Below, one piece after another: positions 25,030-34,393 of a stretch of DNA of 64,000 nucleotides (its first letter is position 1; each line of letters opens with the position of its first letter). The notes beneath the pieces were generated by a model that searched no databases, was not told the origin of the DNA, and saw only the letters and a list, made by a program, of their open reading frames with translations. The DNA lies in contig OZ220724.1 of assembly GCA_965116715.1 (NCBI GenBank), positions 3,224,001 to 3,288,000 on the forward strand, in the 5' to 3' direction. The position numbers and the translations under genes are program-made. The DNA is from Poriferisodalis sp965116715 (GTDB lineage Bacteria; Actinomycetota; Acidimicrobiia; Acidimicrobiales; Poriferisodalaceae).

Positions 25030-25953
25030 CTACGAAACCGAGTTCATGATGGCGTCGCGGCCGTGCTTGAAGCCCGCCGTCTCGGCCGTGTGGTTGAGCG
25101 CCAGCTCGGATTCAAGCTCACCGGCGATGCGTGAATGCCACATCTTGCGCGGCTGAGACATGTCGAACGGCACACCCTGGTGCATGAGCCGGCGGTTGTC
25201 CCAGATCACGGCCTCGCCCTCGGTCCACGCGTGCTGGTAGGTGCGCGGCGGCTGGCAGGCCTCGTGATTGAGCCGGTCCAGCAGTGCCACCGACTCGTCT
25301 GGATCCATGCCGATGATGTCGTGCGCATGCCGGCCGATCAGCAGATTGGGACGGCCGGTGTCGGGGTGGTACTTCACCATCGGCCGAACCGAAATGTCCA
25401 TGTCGTGATAGCCGTACATGCCGTAGCTGCCGTCGTCCTTCTTTTTCGGCAGCAGGCCCGCCCGGCCCTGGCTGTAGTAGAGCGAATGGTGCGCTTCGAG
25501 CGTGTGCACCAGCTCCCGGTCCTCGTCCGACAGCACCTCGTAGGCGGCCCGCATGTCGGCCCAGCCGGTGTCGGCGCCGTCTTTGGGAACCAGCTCGGCA
25601 GTGAACACGGCACCCTTGGCCTGCAGCGGCATGTAGGTGCTGTCGTGGTGCCAGCCCCAGTTGCCTTTCAGCGACTTCACCAGGTCGTCGGCCGGCTCGT
25701 AGTGGACCTTGCCGTCCTTGCCGACGTTCGAGATCGGAGCCGCGTTGAATTCGAGGTTCCCGAAGCGCAACGCGAACGCGTCCTGCTCGTCGTTGGTCAG
25801 GAACTGACCCGAGAAGATCAGCAGCGCGTACTCCAGCCACGTTTCGTGCAGGGCCTCGAAAGTGGTGTCGTCGATGGATCGCAGCTCGATGTCGTGAACC
25901 CACGCCCCGAACGTGGCATCGAGCGGTTCGATGTTGAGCGTGACAGCCGTCAT
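25030..25953 (-). CDS. TauD/TfdA family 2-oxoglutarate-dependent dioxygenase
   Basis: 307 residues from ATG 25953. The Fe(II) facial triad is visible as His102-x-Asp104 (GWHHDSTYM) and His258 (NRRLMHQG), with the 2-oxoglutarate arginine expected about ten residues later (QPRKMWHSR). Such enzymes hydroxylate sulfonates, phenoxyacetates or similar small acids. It is transcribed away from the enolase-superfamily gene, with about 80 bases between the starts that would hold both promoters. The substrate is not predictable. Confidence 0.9.
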   Translation of the reverse strand: MTAVTLNIEPLDATFGAWVHDIELRSIDDTTFEALHETWLEYALLIFSGQFLTNDEQDAFALRFGNLEFNAAPISNVGKDGKVHYEPADDLVKSLKGNWGWHHDSTYMPLQAKGAVFTAELVPKDGADTGWADMRAAYEVLSDEDRELVHTLEAHHSLYYSQGRAGLLPKKKDDGSYGMYGYHDMDISVRPMVKYHPDTGRPNLLIGRHAHDIIGMDPDESVALLDRLNHEACQPPRTYQHAWTEGEAVIWDNRRLMHQGVPFDMSQPRKMWHSRIAGELESELALNHTAETAGFKHGRDAIMNSVS

Positions 25954-26033
25954 AGCCGGATCGTACCACCGCACCCGAATTAGCTTCAGGGGCCGGCGAG
26001 CGGCTCTGCCCGCCAGAACCGGGGAGCACAGCA

Positions 26034-27284
26034 GTGAGTGACGCACCAGGATCCAGCGGCTCGTCGGACCCGGGAACGGTGGTCGAGCGCATCGAGACGC
26101 TGTCGTGCGATGCGGCGTGGCGCAACTACTACTTCTTGAAGATCACGACCGCCGATGGTGTGGTCGGCTGGGCTGAGTACGACGAAGGGTTCGCCTCGCC
26201 CGGCCTCACGACGGCAATCGAGGCGCTGGCACCGCTGGTGATCGGACGCTCGGTCTTCGATCACGAGCCCACCTACCAGTACCTCTTCGCCCGCACCCGC
26301 CAGGCGGCCAGCGGCATCATCGGCGAGGCCATCGGTGCCATCGAGAACGCCCTGCTCGACGCCAAGGCGCGCACGCTCGGCGTGCCCTGCTACGACCTGC
26401 TCGGCGGCAAGGTGCGCGACCGCATCCGGGTGTACTGGTCACACTGCGGCACCTGGCGCATCAACCTCGGTCACATCTACGGCAACCGCATCACCGATCT
26501 CGACGGCGTGCGTGCCCTCGGCGCCGAGGTTGCCGAGAAGGGCTTCACGGCCCTCAAGACCAACATCTTCCGCCAGACGCCAGATGGCTTGCGCGGCTGG
26601 CTGCCGGGCTTCGGCACGCCGTTCGCACCCGAGTTGAACGTGTCCCGCCACCTCATCGACGAGATCCGGGCGACGCTGCAGGCGTTCCGGGACGGTGCCG
26701 GCGACCAGATGGATCTGCTGCTGGACCTGAACTTCAACGCCCGCACCGAGGGGTACGCCCGCATCGTGCGCGAGCTGGCCGACTTCGGGATGTTCTGGAT
26801 CGAGATCGACTCCGACCATCCCGACGCCATGGCGCACATCCGCTCGAAGGCCGGTTGCACGATCAGCGGGGGAGAGTCGCTGTTCGGCGTGCGCGAGCTC
26901 TACCCCTACCTGCAGGCCGGATCGTTCGATGTGCCGATCATCGACGGCATCTGGAACGGCTTCTGGCAGTCGTCCAAGATGGCCGCGATGGCCGACGGCA
27001 TGGGCCACAGCGTCGCGCCGCACAACTTCTACGGCCACCTTGCCACCATGATGAATGCCCACTGGGCGGCGGCGACCCCGAACATCATCATCATGGAGAC
27101 TGACATCGACCGCATTGCCTGGGACGACGAGATCGTCACGGTCGCGCCCGACTACGTCGACGGCCATTTGGTGCTCGGAGACGCCCCCGGGTGGGGGACC
27201 GAGCCCATCGAAGAAGCCCTTGCCGCACATCCCACACGGCTCAGCGGCCTCCGAGACCGGCGCCCACCGGCGGGCGATGACTGA
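26034..27284 (+). CDS. Mandelate racemase / enolase superfamily protein
   Basis: 416 residues from GTG 26034 after GGGGAG. The N-terminal cap (residues 15-130) contains GWAEYDEGFASPG; the barrel carries a LLDLNFN metal-binding acid near 231-237, WIEIDSD near 263, and GCTISGGESLFG near 285. These are the expected Asp/Glu/Glu positions of metal-assisted proton abstraction. A late SVAPHNFYGHL histidine segment suggests a sugar-acid dehydratase-like subgroup. Its stop overlaps the transporter start by eight bases (ATGACTGA), so the transporter probably carries its substrate or product. Confidence 0.85.
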   Translation: MSDAPGSSGSSDPGTVVERIETLSCDAAWRNYYFLKITTADGVVGWAEYDEGFASPGLTTAIEALAPLVIGRSVFDHEPTYQYLFARTRQAASGIIGEAIGAIENALLDAKARTLGVPCYDLLGGKVRDRIRVYWSHCGTWRINLGHIYGNRITDLDGVRALGAEVAEKGFTALKTNIFRQTPDGLRGWLPGFGTPFAPELNVSRHLIDEIRATLQAFRDGAGDQMDLLLDLNFNARTEGYARIVRELADFGMFWIEIDSDHPDAMAHIRSKAGCTISGGESLFGVRELYPYLQAGSFDVPIIDGIWNGFWQSSKMAAMADGMGHSVAPHNFYGHLATMMNAHWAAATPNIIIMETDIDRIAWDDEIVTVAPDYVDGHLVLGDAPGWGTEPIEEALAAHPTRLSGLRDRRPPAGDD

Positions 27285-28869
27285 GGGTCCCGTTTCCGCG
27301 TCCCGCTCCGTACCGCAGGTCCTCCAACTCCGGCTCGGCGAAGGAGCACCGCGCCTGGCGCCGGTCGCAGCTGGCACAGCGCCGCCGCGCATCGCTCGCG
27401 TCGCAACGCAGCGCTCAGATCGCGTCGCACCGCAGCGCATCGAACGTGCCGTGCCGGCGCGGCCGTCACGGTCGCCGGGCCCGCACACGGACGCCGGCGA
27501 ACGCGTTTCGAGTCGTGCCCGGCTGGCGCTCGCCACCGGGTCGCTGGCGTTCGTTCTCGGCACGGTCAACGTCACGGTGACGAACGTCGCGTTCCCCGAC
27601 ATCGTGCGGGCCTTTCCTGGAGTGTCGGGGGCAGTGACGGGCTGGATCGTGAGCGGTTACGCGCTCGCGTTTTCCTCCACGATCATCGCCGGCGGCCGGC
27701 TGGCGGATCGCTACGGCCGACTGGTGGTGTTCCGGGTCGGCGTGCTCGGCCTCTTCGTGTCATCGATCGTCGCTGGGCTGGCGCCCGGCATCGAGTTGCT
27801 TCTGGCGGCCCGAGCAGTGCAGGGGCTATGTGGAGCGCTGACCGTGCCGTCCTCGCTTGCACTCGTGCTGCCGCAGTTCCCCGCGGCGCGCCAGGCGAGC
27901 GTCATCGGTGTCTGGGCATCGGCGGGCATGGCGGCGTCGGGTCTCGCTCCCGGCATGGCCGCCGGCATCCTCGAGATCGCAAGCTGGCGCTGGGTTTACC
28001 TGGCCATCGCTCCGATAGCGGCGCTCGCATTCTTGGGCTCGTTGTGGTTCTTGAGCGAGACTGCCGAGCCCGATCGCAGCCGACCGCTGGATTTGCTCGG
28101 AGTGGCCATGGGGACTGCCGCGGTGTTCGGAGTGGTGCTGGCAACCCTGCAGGGCCGCGAGTGGGGATGGGGATCGGCTGGCACCCTCTCCTGCTTCATC
28201 GGCGCCGCTGTGCTGCTGCCACTGTTTCTGTGGCGCTCCGCCGGTCACGACGAGCCGCTCTTCGATCCGCGGCTCTTCCGGGTGCGCAGCTTCGCCGTGG
28301 CCAACGTGGCGGTGGCGTTGGCGATGATCGGCGCATTCACCAGCTGGTTCCTGTGGCCGCAGTACCTGGTGGGCGTCTGGGGCTACAGCCTGTGGGCGGT
28401 CGGTCTGGCGTTCACGCCGGCCCCGATCATCTCGGCGGTCATGGCGGTGCTCGGCGGTCGCTGGGCCGACAAGCACGGCTTTCGGGGGATGATGGCCCTG
28501 GCGTCGGCCATCGCCACCGGCGGCCACCTGTGGCTGCTGTTCTTCCTGGACGAGAACGTGCGCTTCTGGTTTGCGTTCTTTCCCGCCACCGTGTGCTTCG
28601 GCCTGGGCATGGGCGTGCTCGCCAGCCACCTGAACTCAGCGGCGTTGGTGGACATCAAGCCGGCCGCCCTCGCGACAGCCAACGGCGTGCACCAATCACT
28701 GCGATACAGCGTCGGTGGCATCGGCGTCGCTGTTGCCATCGCAGTGCTGGGCGGCACCCACGAGGTGCATCTCTACAACTGGCTCTGGCTGCTGCTGGGC
28801 GGCCTGCAAGCACTGTGCATCCCGCTGATGGGACTTGCCTATCCCGCCAAGCGCCCGGCCGCTGCTTGA
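27277..28869 (+). CDS. MFS transporter, DHA2 type
   Basis: 530 residues from ATG 27277, coupled to the previous gene. About 80 N-terminal residues are Arg/Pro/Ala-rich and cytosolic, then about 14 membrane helices follow. Motif A appears as GGRLADRYGRLVVFR near residue 131, and the second half has GGRWADKHGFRGM. The 14-helix size fits drug:H+ antiporter family 2, though context suggests a metabolite permease. The N-terminal extension is longer than usual. Confidence 0.85.
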   Translation: MTEGPVSASRSVPQVLQLRLGEGAPRLAPVAAGTAPPRIARVATQRSDRVAPQRIERAVPARPSRSPGPHTDAGERVSSRARLALATGSLAFVLGTVNVTVTNVAFPDIVRAFPGVSGAVTGWIVSGYALAFSSTIIAGGRLADRYGRLVVFRVGVLGLFVSSIVAGLAPGIELLLAARAVQGLCGALTVPSSLALVLPQFPAARQASVIGVWASAGMAASGLAPGMAAGILEIASWRWVYLAIAPIAALAFLGSLWFLSETAEPDRSRPLDLLGVAMGTAAVFGVVLATLQGREWGWGSAGTLSCFIGAAVLLPLFLWRSAGHDEPLFDPRLFRVRSFAVANVAVALAMIGAFTSWFLWPQYLVGVWGYSLWAVGLAFTPAPIISAVMAVLGGRWADKHGFRGMMALASAIATGGHLWLLFFLDENVRFWFAFFPATVCFGLGMGVLASHLNSAALVDIKPAALATANGVHQSLRYSVGGIGVAVAIAVLGGTHEVHLYNWLWLLLGGLQALCIPLMGLAYPAKRPAAA

Positions 28870-28900
28870 GGAGACTCTGCGGCGACCGCCGCTGTGCTGG

Positions 28901-29323
28901 CTACAGCAGCTCGTACACCTCGTAGGCGAGCTTGCCGTCGTCGATCGAGCCGATGCCGATGGCCTGGATCTTGTTGATCCAGTTGTACGGGCCGTCCATC
29001 GATGTCTGGAAGGTGGGGGCGGAGCGCGGCGTGCCGTCGGGGTAGATCTTCCCCTGGTACTCCATCAGGATGTCCACCTCGTCGTCGGTGCGGATCGAGA
29101 TGCGCACATCCAGGTGCATCGTGCCGTCGGCCGACCGGTACAGCCAGTCGCCCGACGGGCCCAAGATGGTGCCGTTGATGCGCTCGCCGGTGACGGTGCC
29201 GCTGTCGACCGAGGCGACCATGCGGGTGCCGGCGGGGCCGCCCCTGATGCGGGTTGCATTCGTCAGATCGGCGTCAATGTCCATTCTGAACAGGTGACGC
29301 ACTGGCAGAGATGTCTCGGACAT
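28901..29323 (-). CDS. DUF3237 family protein
   Basis: 140 residues with the UPF0311/DUF3237 beta-rich pattern: VRHLFRMDIDADLT at the start, GERINGTILGPSGDWL in the middle, and DVRISIRTDDEVDILMEYQG later. Its function is unknown. It precedes a run of leftward genes for a mycothiol-type isomerase, an F420-type oxidoreductase and two MaoC-like hydratases, probably one pathway. Confidence 0.8.
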   Translation of the reverse strand: MSETSLPVRHLFRMDIDADLTNATRIRGGPAGTRMVASVDSGTVTGERINGTILGPSGDWLYRSADGTMHLDVRISIRTDDEVDILMEYQGKIYPDGTPRSAPTFQTSMDGPYNWINKIQAIGIGSIDDGKLAYEVYELL

Positions 29324-29422
29324 CGGAGTGCTCCTTGGTTGTGTGATCGTTGTGTTGGGTCGGATGGTGCGGTCGGAGTTGTCTGATGCGGGATCGTGCT
29401 CCCGAGCGGCACGGGCTGCCGG

Positions 29423-30211
29423 CTACATCGTGAAGCGCAGATTGCGGGCGGCGTGAGCGCCGATCTCGGCGTCTCCCGACCACGTCACCAGTCCTGCGGC
29501 AATCGGGCCTTCGGGGTCGATCCGCCCGCAGGTGAGGTCCATGAACGCCATCGAGTCGCAGTGCAGCGTGACGGTCGGGTTCTCGACATGATCGACCTCA
29601 CGGGCACGGCCTTCTACTTGCACATAGATGTCGCGCTCGACGGCACCGGTGATGTCGAAGCGCATCGTGGCGCCGTCGGGCAGGCCCACGCGCTTGCCGG
29701 CGATGTAGCCGATCGACAGGTGCACCTCGTTCAGCGCCATCTCGGCGGCCGGGCCACCGTTGTCGGTCGGCATTGCCAGCGGCGTGCGGCAGTCACGCTC
29801 GTGCATCCAGTGGTCGAATTCCCGGATGGCCATGAAGCGCCCGTAGGTGCCGGGCCCCACCGGGGTCATCGAACCCCGCTCGAAGACCTCCTCGTCCAGC
29901 GCCTCGAGCTGCGCTGCACGCCCGTCCCACACCTCAGCGGCCAACGCCGTCAGTTCGGGCCCGCCCATGGCCGAAGCTGCCGAGACGTAGCCGGCGATAT
30001 CGCCGAACGGGGGAGGTGTCTCGACCGATTCAGGCAGCCAGCCCGACAGCGCCTGCTCCACCGACACCTGGTGAACCAGCACGCCGTGGACGGTCCAGTC
30101 GGGGCAGTGCGACTGCACGTTCCACTGATCGCCTTCCAGCGAGCCGTAGAACTCCTTGCAGCTCGCCCAGCAGGCCTTGAGGTTGTCGATGATGAGCTGT
30201 GGCTGACTCAT
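29423..30211 (-). CDS. Maleylpyruvate isomerase family, mycothiol-dependent type
   Basis: 262 residues. The N-terminal DinB-like four-helix domain has CPDWTVHGVLVHQVSVEQAL (first metal His) and EFDHWMHERDCR near 130-140 (His/Asp ligands), as in the TIGR03083-type enzymes that use mycothiol. The C-terminal half is an SCP2-like domain with TVTLHCDSMAFMDLTCGR. Mycothiol use, known for the family, fits an actinobacterial host. The reaction here is unknown. Confidence 0.82.
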   Translation of the reverse strand: MSQPQLIIDNLKACWASCKEFYGSLEGDQWNVQSHCPDWTVHGVLVHQVSVEQALSGWLPESVETPPPFGDIAGYVSAASAMGGPELTALAAEVWDGRAAQLEALDEEVFERGSMTPVGPGTYGRFMAIREFDHWMHERDCRTPLAMPTDNGGPAAEMALNEVHLSIGYIAGKRVGLPDGATMRFDITGAVERDIYVQVEGRAREVDHVENPTVTLHCDSMAFMDLTCGRIDPEGPIAAGLVTWSGDAEIGAHAARNLRFTM

Positions 30212-30267
30212 AGTGACTGTCCTGTTCTGTGTGGTGATGGTTGTGGCGGCGTGTGATTCGGCGGGGC

Positions 30268-31182
30268 TCAGCCGGTTTCGGCCCGGATGCGTTCGATGAT
30301 CTCGCCCAGCCGGTCGATCATGGCCTCGACCGAGCGGGCGCCGGCTTGGAAGATGGCGGTCACGTTCACCGAGGCCCAGTCGAACCCCAGTGCCTTGACC
30401 ACAGCAGCCCGCTCGCCGATCGCGTCCAAGTCCTTGTAGAAGTCCTTGTCGGCGTCGGTACGCGGCGGCGGGGCCAGCATGAGCTGCATGCCGATGGAGC
30501 CGGGATCACGGCCGAAGTCCTCCTCGGCCCGGCGGCGGATCTCAGTCATGCATTCGAGCGCCCGCTCGTCGCTGACGCCCGACGCCATCCAGCCGTCGCC
30601 CTTCTGGGCGGTGCGGCGCAATGCGGCGCGGCTGTCGCCGCCGATCCACAGCGGGATGTCGGCGCCTTGGGGCGACACCGGCTCCATGCCCATGTCGTGG
30701 CTGTTGTAGTGCTCGCCGGAGAACTCGATGCGCCCGCCGGCCCAGTAGGTGCGCATGAGGTCGATGGCCTCGTCCATGCGCCTGCCGCGGGTGCCGAAGT
30801 CTTCCTCGAGGGCGTCGTACTCGGAGTCCTGCCAGCCCACGCCGATGCCCAGGCGCACCCGGCCGTTCGACAGGGTGTCCAGCGTGGAGATCTGCTTGGC
30901 CACCAGCACGGGCTGGCGCTGCGGCAGCACCAGCACCTCGGTGGACAGCGTCACCCGCTCGGTCACCGCCGCCACGTTCGCCAGCAGCATGAGTGCTTCG
31001 AGAATCGGCATGTTGGCGGGATAAATGGTGAATCGCCCCTCGCCTGGGTGCCCCATCACCACGTGGTCGAATGCGGCGATCTCGTCGTATCCCAGGTTTT
31101 CGATGGCCTTCGCCAGATCGAGCACGCGCTGGGGACCTTCACGGAAGGCAATGGACGGGAAGTCGACGGCGATCTTCATCAA
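30268..31182 (-). CDS. F420-dependent LLM class oxidoreductase
   Basis: 304 residues of the luciferase-like monooxygenase TIM barrel. YDEIAAFDHVVMG near 35-47, TERVTLSTEVLVLPQRQPVLVAKQ near 75-98, and GRVRLGIGVGWQDSEYDAL near 106-124 are typical of F420-dependent members. It lies in a leftward group with the isomerase-family and MaoC-like genes. A redox step in the same catabolic pathway is likely. Confidence 0.87.
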   Translation of the reverse strand: MMKIAVDFPSIAFREGPQRVLDLAKAIENLGYDEIAAFDHVVMGHPGEGRFTIYPANMPILEALMLLANVAAVTERVTLSTEVLVLPQRQPVLVAKQISTLDTLSNGRVRLGIGVGWQDSEYDALEEDFGTRGRRMDEAIDLMRTYWAGGRIEFSGEHYNSHDMGMEPVSPQGADIPLWIGGDSRAALRRTAQKGDGWMASGVSDERALECMTEIRRRAEEDFGRDPGSIGMQLMLAPPPRTDADKDFYKDLDAIGERAAVVKALGFDWASVNVTAIFQAGARSVEAMIDRLGEIIERIRAETG

Positions 31183-31217
31183 CGGATCCTCACGGCTTCG
31201 ATCAGCAGGCGAACTCG

Positions 31218-31670
31218 CTAGGCGGGCAGGCGGACCCTAGCTGTCGCCGGCATGAGCAGTCTTCCGTCGGAGGTGTGCTCGGCGATCTCCAGCTCGACAA
31301 TTCCCGACTCGGTGTCCACCGACGTCACCGTGCCGGAGAACACCAACTCCTCGCCGGGCAGACCGCTGGCGCGGTTCTGCCACGTCACACCCAGCAGGCG
31401 GGCGGCCGGGCCGGCCCAGTCCGTCACGAACTGCGTCAGCCATGCGCCCTGCAGGGGACCGTGCACGATGATGTCGTCGTGCCCTTCGAAGCGGGCGTAC
31501 TCACGGTCGTAGTGGATCCGGTGCGGGTTGTGGCTGGCTGCGCTGTACAGAAACAGCTGCGCCTCATCGGGGAACTTGTGCATGGTGGGCAGTTCCTGTC
31601 CGGCCTCGAGCGTCTCGAGGTCGGGGACTGCCGTAGCCGTGCCGGTCGCTGGGTTCATGGTGCTGTTCAT
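31218..31670 (-). CDS. MaoC-like hot-dog dehydratase, C-terminal-type partner
   Basis: 150 residues of the hot-dog fold. The catalytic region reads YSAASHNPHRIHYDREYA near residues 42-59, followed by DIIVHGPLQGAWL. Its ATG overlaps the stop of the preceding gene by three bases (ATGA), and that gene encodes the N-terminal-type partner. The pair probably forms a two-subunit (R)-specific hydratase like HadAB. Confidence 0.82.
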   Translation of the reverse strand: MNSTMNPATGTATAVPDLETLEAGQELPTMHKFPDEAQLFLYSAASHNPHRIHYDREYARFEGHDDIIVHGPLQGAWLTQFVTDWAGPAARLLGVTWQNRASGLPGEELVFSGTVTSVDTESGIVELEIAEHTSDGRLLMPATARVRLPA

Positions 31671-32158
31671 CGTGCAATGCCGATCATGCGGGAACGGGCG
31701 ACTTCGGTGCCGAATTGGTTGACGAAGGTGGTCTCGCGCACCTGCCGGACGAAGGGCCCCTTGCGGCCCTGCTTCTGATCGAGTGCGGCGAGGCGGACGG
31801 TGGCGGTGATCTCGTCACCGATGCAGACGGGCTCACCGAAATCCCATTCCTCGCCGCCGAACATCACCCGGTCGACCAGCAGGCGTATCCGGGTGCCCTC
31901 CCGGTACAGGCCGTCGGTACGCAGGTCTGCTGCAGTTCTGGGCTGCACGACTGCGTGGGTGACGTACGTGGGCGGTGCCACCAGCGCTCGGTACCCGGCT
32001 GCCAGCGCAGCGACCTCGTCGAAGTAGATGGGATTCTCGTCGCCGACGGCGTAGGCATAGCGCTGGGCCTCACGCCGATCGATGATCACGGTGACCGGCC
32101 CCGACAGCACCTCGCCGACGCGTGCCAGCGTCTCCGCGGGGATCAGCGATTCGCTCAT
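31667..32158 (-). CDS. MaoC N-terminal-like (FAS1-type) dehydratase subunit
   Basis: 163 residues with the VIIDRREAQRYAYAVGDENPIYFDE start of the MaoC_dehydrat_N fold, then LVAPPTYVTHAV. This half usually stabilises and binds the acyl chain, while the partner carries the catalytic residues. It is translationally coupled to the downstream MaoC gene. It is divergent from msrA, with a 50-base gap. Confidence 0.82.
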   Translation of the reverse strand: MSESLIPAETLARVGEVLSGPVTVIIDRREAQRYAYAVGDENPIYFDEVAALAAGYRALVAPPTYVTHAVVQPRTAADLRTDGLYREGTRIRLLVDRVMFGGEEWDFGEPVCIGDEITATVRLAALDQKQGRKGPFVRQVRETTFVNQFGTEVARSRMIGIAR

Positions 32159-32208
32159 GCTGTTGACATTAGGTCGCTAGCGTTTGAGGCACAGCAGGAG
32201 GAAGAACC

Positions 32209-32862
32209 GTGGCGTTGTGGTCGAGGAAGCTGGAGCTGCCGGATGCCGACGCCGCGCTGCCCGGGCGCAGCCAGACGATGCCGGTGGCTCCGGCGCACGT
32301 CGTGCTCGGAACACCGATGACGCCGCCGTTCCCTGATGGCTTCAAGCACCTGGTGGTCGGCATGGGCTGCTTCTGGGGCGTGGAACGCATCTTCTGGCAG
32401 CTGCCCGGCGTCTACACCACGGCAGTGGGCTACGCGAGCGGCATCACGCCGAACCCCAGCTACGAAGAGGTCTGCTCGGGGATGACCGGGCACAACGAAG
32501 TCGCCCTGATTGTGTTCGATCCTTCGGTCACGAGCTTCGAAGCCCTGCTGAAGGCATTCTGGGAAGGACACGATCCCACCCAAGGCATGCGCCAAGGCAA
32601 CGACATCGGGACGCAGTACCGGTCGGGCATCTATGTGTCCGACGAGGCCGATCTGGCAGCGGCTGAGGCATCCCGCAATATGTTCCAAGCGGTGCTCGAC
32701 GATGCCGGCCTGGGTGCCATCACCACCGAGATCTGCCTGGCCGGGCCCTTCTACTACGCCGAGGACTACCACCAGCAGTACCTGCACAAGATCCCGTGGG
32801 GCTACTGCGGCTTGGGCAGCACCGGCCAGTCATGTCCCGTGGGGGTCGCCGCCGCCGACTGA
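32209..32862 (+). CDS. msrA: Peptide methionine (S)-S-oxide reductase
   Basis: 217 residues. The catalytic GCFWG has Cys54, followed by TTAVGYASGITPNPSYEEVCSG and the acid HNEVALIVFDP. The C-terminal YCGLGSTGQSCPVG carries the resolving cysteine. The 45-residue N-terminal extension and overall length agree with actinobacterial MsrA. It repairs oxidised methionine in proteins using thioredoxin. GTG or ATG upstream starts were not preferred. Confidence 0.93.
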   Translation: MALWSRKLELPDADAALPGRSQTMPVAPAHVVLGTPMTPPFPDGFKHLVVGMGCFWGVERIFWQLPGVYTTAVGYASGITPNPSYEEVCSGMTGHNEVALIVFDPSVTSFEALLKAFWEGHDPTQGMRQGNDIGTQYRSGIYVSDEADLAAAEASRNMFQAVLDDAGLGAITTEICLAGPFYYAEDYHQQYLHKIPWGYCGLGSTGQSCPVGVAAAD

Positions 32863-32919
32863 CCTGCCGAGGCTGAGCCGGACGGCGAAGCCGGCGGCGT
32901 TGCGCTCGTCAGCGGCGGA

Positions 32920-33939
32920 CTAGGCGAAGGCGGCGGCGAATGCCGCCATGGTCTCGTCTGTCACGGCGCGCCGGTCCTCGCCCCACGGCAGCGGCATCAG
33001 CACGGGGTGTTCTACGCCTGCATCCACATATTCCCGGGCAAAAGCAGCGATCTCTGCTGGGGCGCCGATGAAGTCGATCGCCTGGATCATCTCGTTCGAG
33101 ATCGCGGCGAGGGCGCCGTCTCGGTCTCGCTCGGACTGGCGGGCGCGGGCTTCCTCCACCTCGTCGCCGAACCCCGCTGCGCGGAAGGCGTTGGCGTAGC
33201 CGTCGGCCATTGCGTAGTTGAGCAGGTCCCGCTGCGCAGAGCGGGCCGAGCGCTCCAGGTCGCCGGCGGCGGCGTGGACGTAGCAGATGATCTGCGCAGC
33301 ACCGCCTTTGCGAACCTCGGCCACGACGCTGGGGACGTGCGAAGCGGGCAGGTAGTTGAGCAGGACACCGTCGGCCACCTCGCCTGCCAGGCGCAGCATC
33401 TGGGGGTTGAGCGCCGCGAGGACGATCTTCGGGCGCCGCTCGCCCAGCCGCATGGCCAAACGGAACCTGCGCACCTGCCAGAAGTCGCCTTCGAAGGTCA
33501 CCTGCTCGCCGCTCAGGCATTCGCGTAGCAGCGCCACGTACTCGCGCATCATCGCGATCGGGCGATCAGGCGGCGGCTGGCCGTGCTGGCGGAGGATGCC
33601 CGGCGCCGAGACGCCGAGACCCACCATGACGTCTCGGTCATCGCTGAGCGACTGCAAGGTGGCGGCCGTCATGGCCACCAGCGTGGGGGCTCGCAGCTGG
33701 ACGGGGATGATGCCGGTCGCCAGATCGAGGCCGGGGGCAGCGTGGGCAACGGCGCCCAGGAGCGAGAACGCATCGGTCCCTGTCGCCTCGACGGTCCAGA
33801 TTGACGAGTAGCCCTGTGACTCTGCGGAGCGGGCGAGGTCGGTGAAGGCGGCGGGCCCCAGCACTCCCAGGCTGCCGACGGTCACGCCGAAAGGCCGTGG
33901 CCCCTCCGAGCCGGCATCGGTCGGTCCATTCGCGTTCAT
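32920..33939 (-). CDS. F420-dependent LLM class oxidoreductase
   Basis: 339 residues of the luciferase-like family, with FGVTVGSLGVLGPAAFTDLARSAESQGY at the start, GLDLATGIIPVQLRAPTLVAMTAATL near 70-95, and an ADGVLLNYLPASHVP segment near 190. It is distinct from the other LLM protein in this window and closer to mycobacterial-type F420 oxidoreductases. Its substrate is unknown. It converges with msrA. Confidence 0.85.
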   Translation of the reverse strand: MNANGPTDAGSEGPRPFGVTVGSLGVLGPAAFTDLARSAESQGYSSIWTVEATGTDAFSLLGAVAHAAPGLDLATGIIPVQLRAPTLVAMTAATLQSLSDDRDVMVGLGVSAPGILRQHGQPPPDRPIAMMREYVALLRECLSGEQVTFEGDFWQVRRFRLAMRLGERRPKIVLAALNPQMLRLAGEVADGVLLNYLPASHVPSVVAEVRKGGAAQIICYVHAAAGDLERSARSAQRDLLNYAMADGYANAFRAAGFGDEVEEARARQSERDRDGALAAISNEMIQAIDFIGAPAEIAAFAREYVDAGVEHPVLMPLPWGEDRRAVTDETMAAFAAAFA

Positions 33940-34135
33940 GGCGGCGCACCGTACCTGCCGGTCGCGCGGCTCGCCGGTACTGCAGCAGGAGACTGCACGC
34001 GGCCGGTGACCTCTCGGCGACGGCCGTGTGACCTCTCGGCGAACTGACGGTGGCGAACGTCAGGTGCGAGATAGGGTGAGGTTCACAACCAGCGACGCCG
34101 TCGACACCGACGTCGGGAGCGGGGAGGAAACCGAG

Positions 34136-34360
34136 ATGACCGAGACCACCGAGCCAACTCGGACAGCTGAGCCCCGCATCATCTCCGACGCACTCGAAGT
34201 CATCGACAACGCGCTGGGCGACTTCTTCCGCCGCGAGTTGGTCTCGTCGGTCGAGGTCACCGACGTGCTGCTCGACGTGCGCACGCTGCTGCGGCGAGGC
34301 GACGAGGTCGCCGAGCTGCCGACCGCCGTCAAGGCCGATCAGGACGTGGCCCGAGCCTGA
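34136..34360 (+). CDS. Small conserved-type hypothetical protein
   Basis: 74 residues from ATG 34136, chosen for the GGGAGGAAACCGAG site immediately upstream; the open frame to 34028 lacks a ribosome site. It is acidic and helical (SDALEVIDNALGDFFRRELVSSVEVTDVLLDVRTLL), with no cysteine or membrane segment. I do not recognise a family. The upstream 196 bases contain a direct repeat GTGACCTCTCGGCGA near 34010 and 34028. Confidence 0.55.
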   Translation: MTETTEPTRTAEPRIISDALEVIDNALGDFFRRELVSSVEVTDVLLDVRTLLRRGDEVAELPTAVKADQDVARA

Positions 34361-34393
34361 GGCAGTCTCAGCCCAGTCTCATTTGGCCCAGTC

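Noticed and set aside
34010..34042. Short direct repeat GTGACCTCTCGGCGA
   Set aside because: Two copies only, with no link to a start or known site; probably chance or a small duplication.
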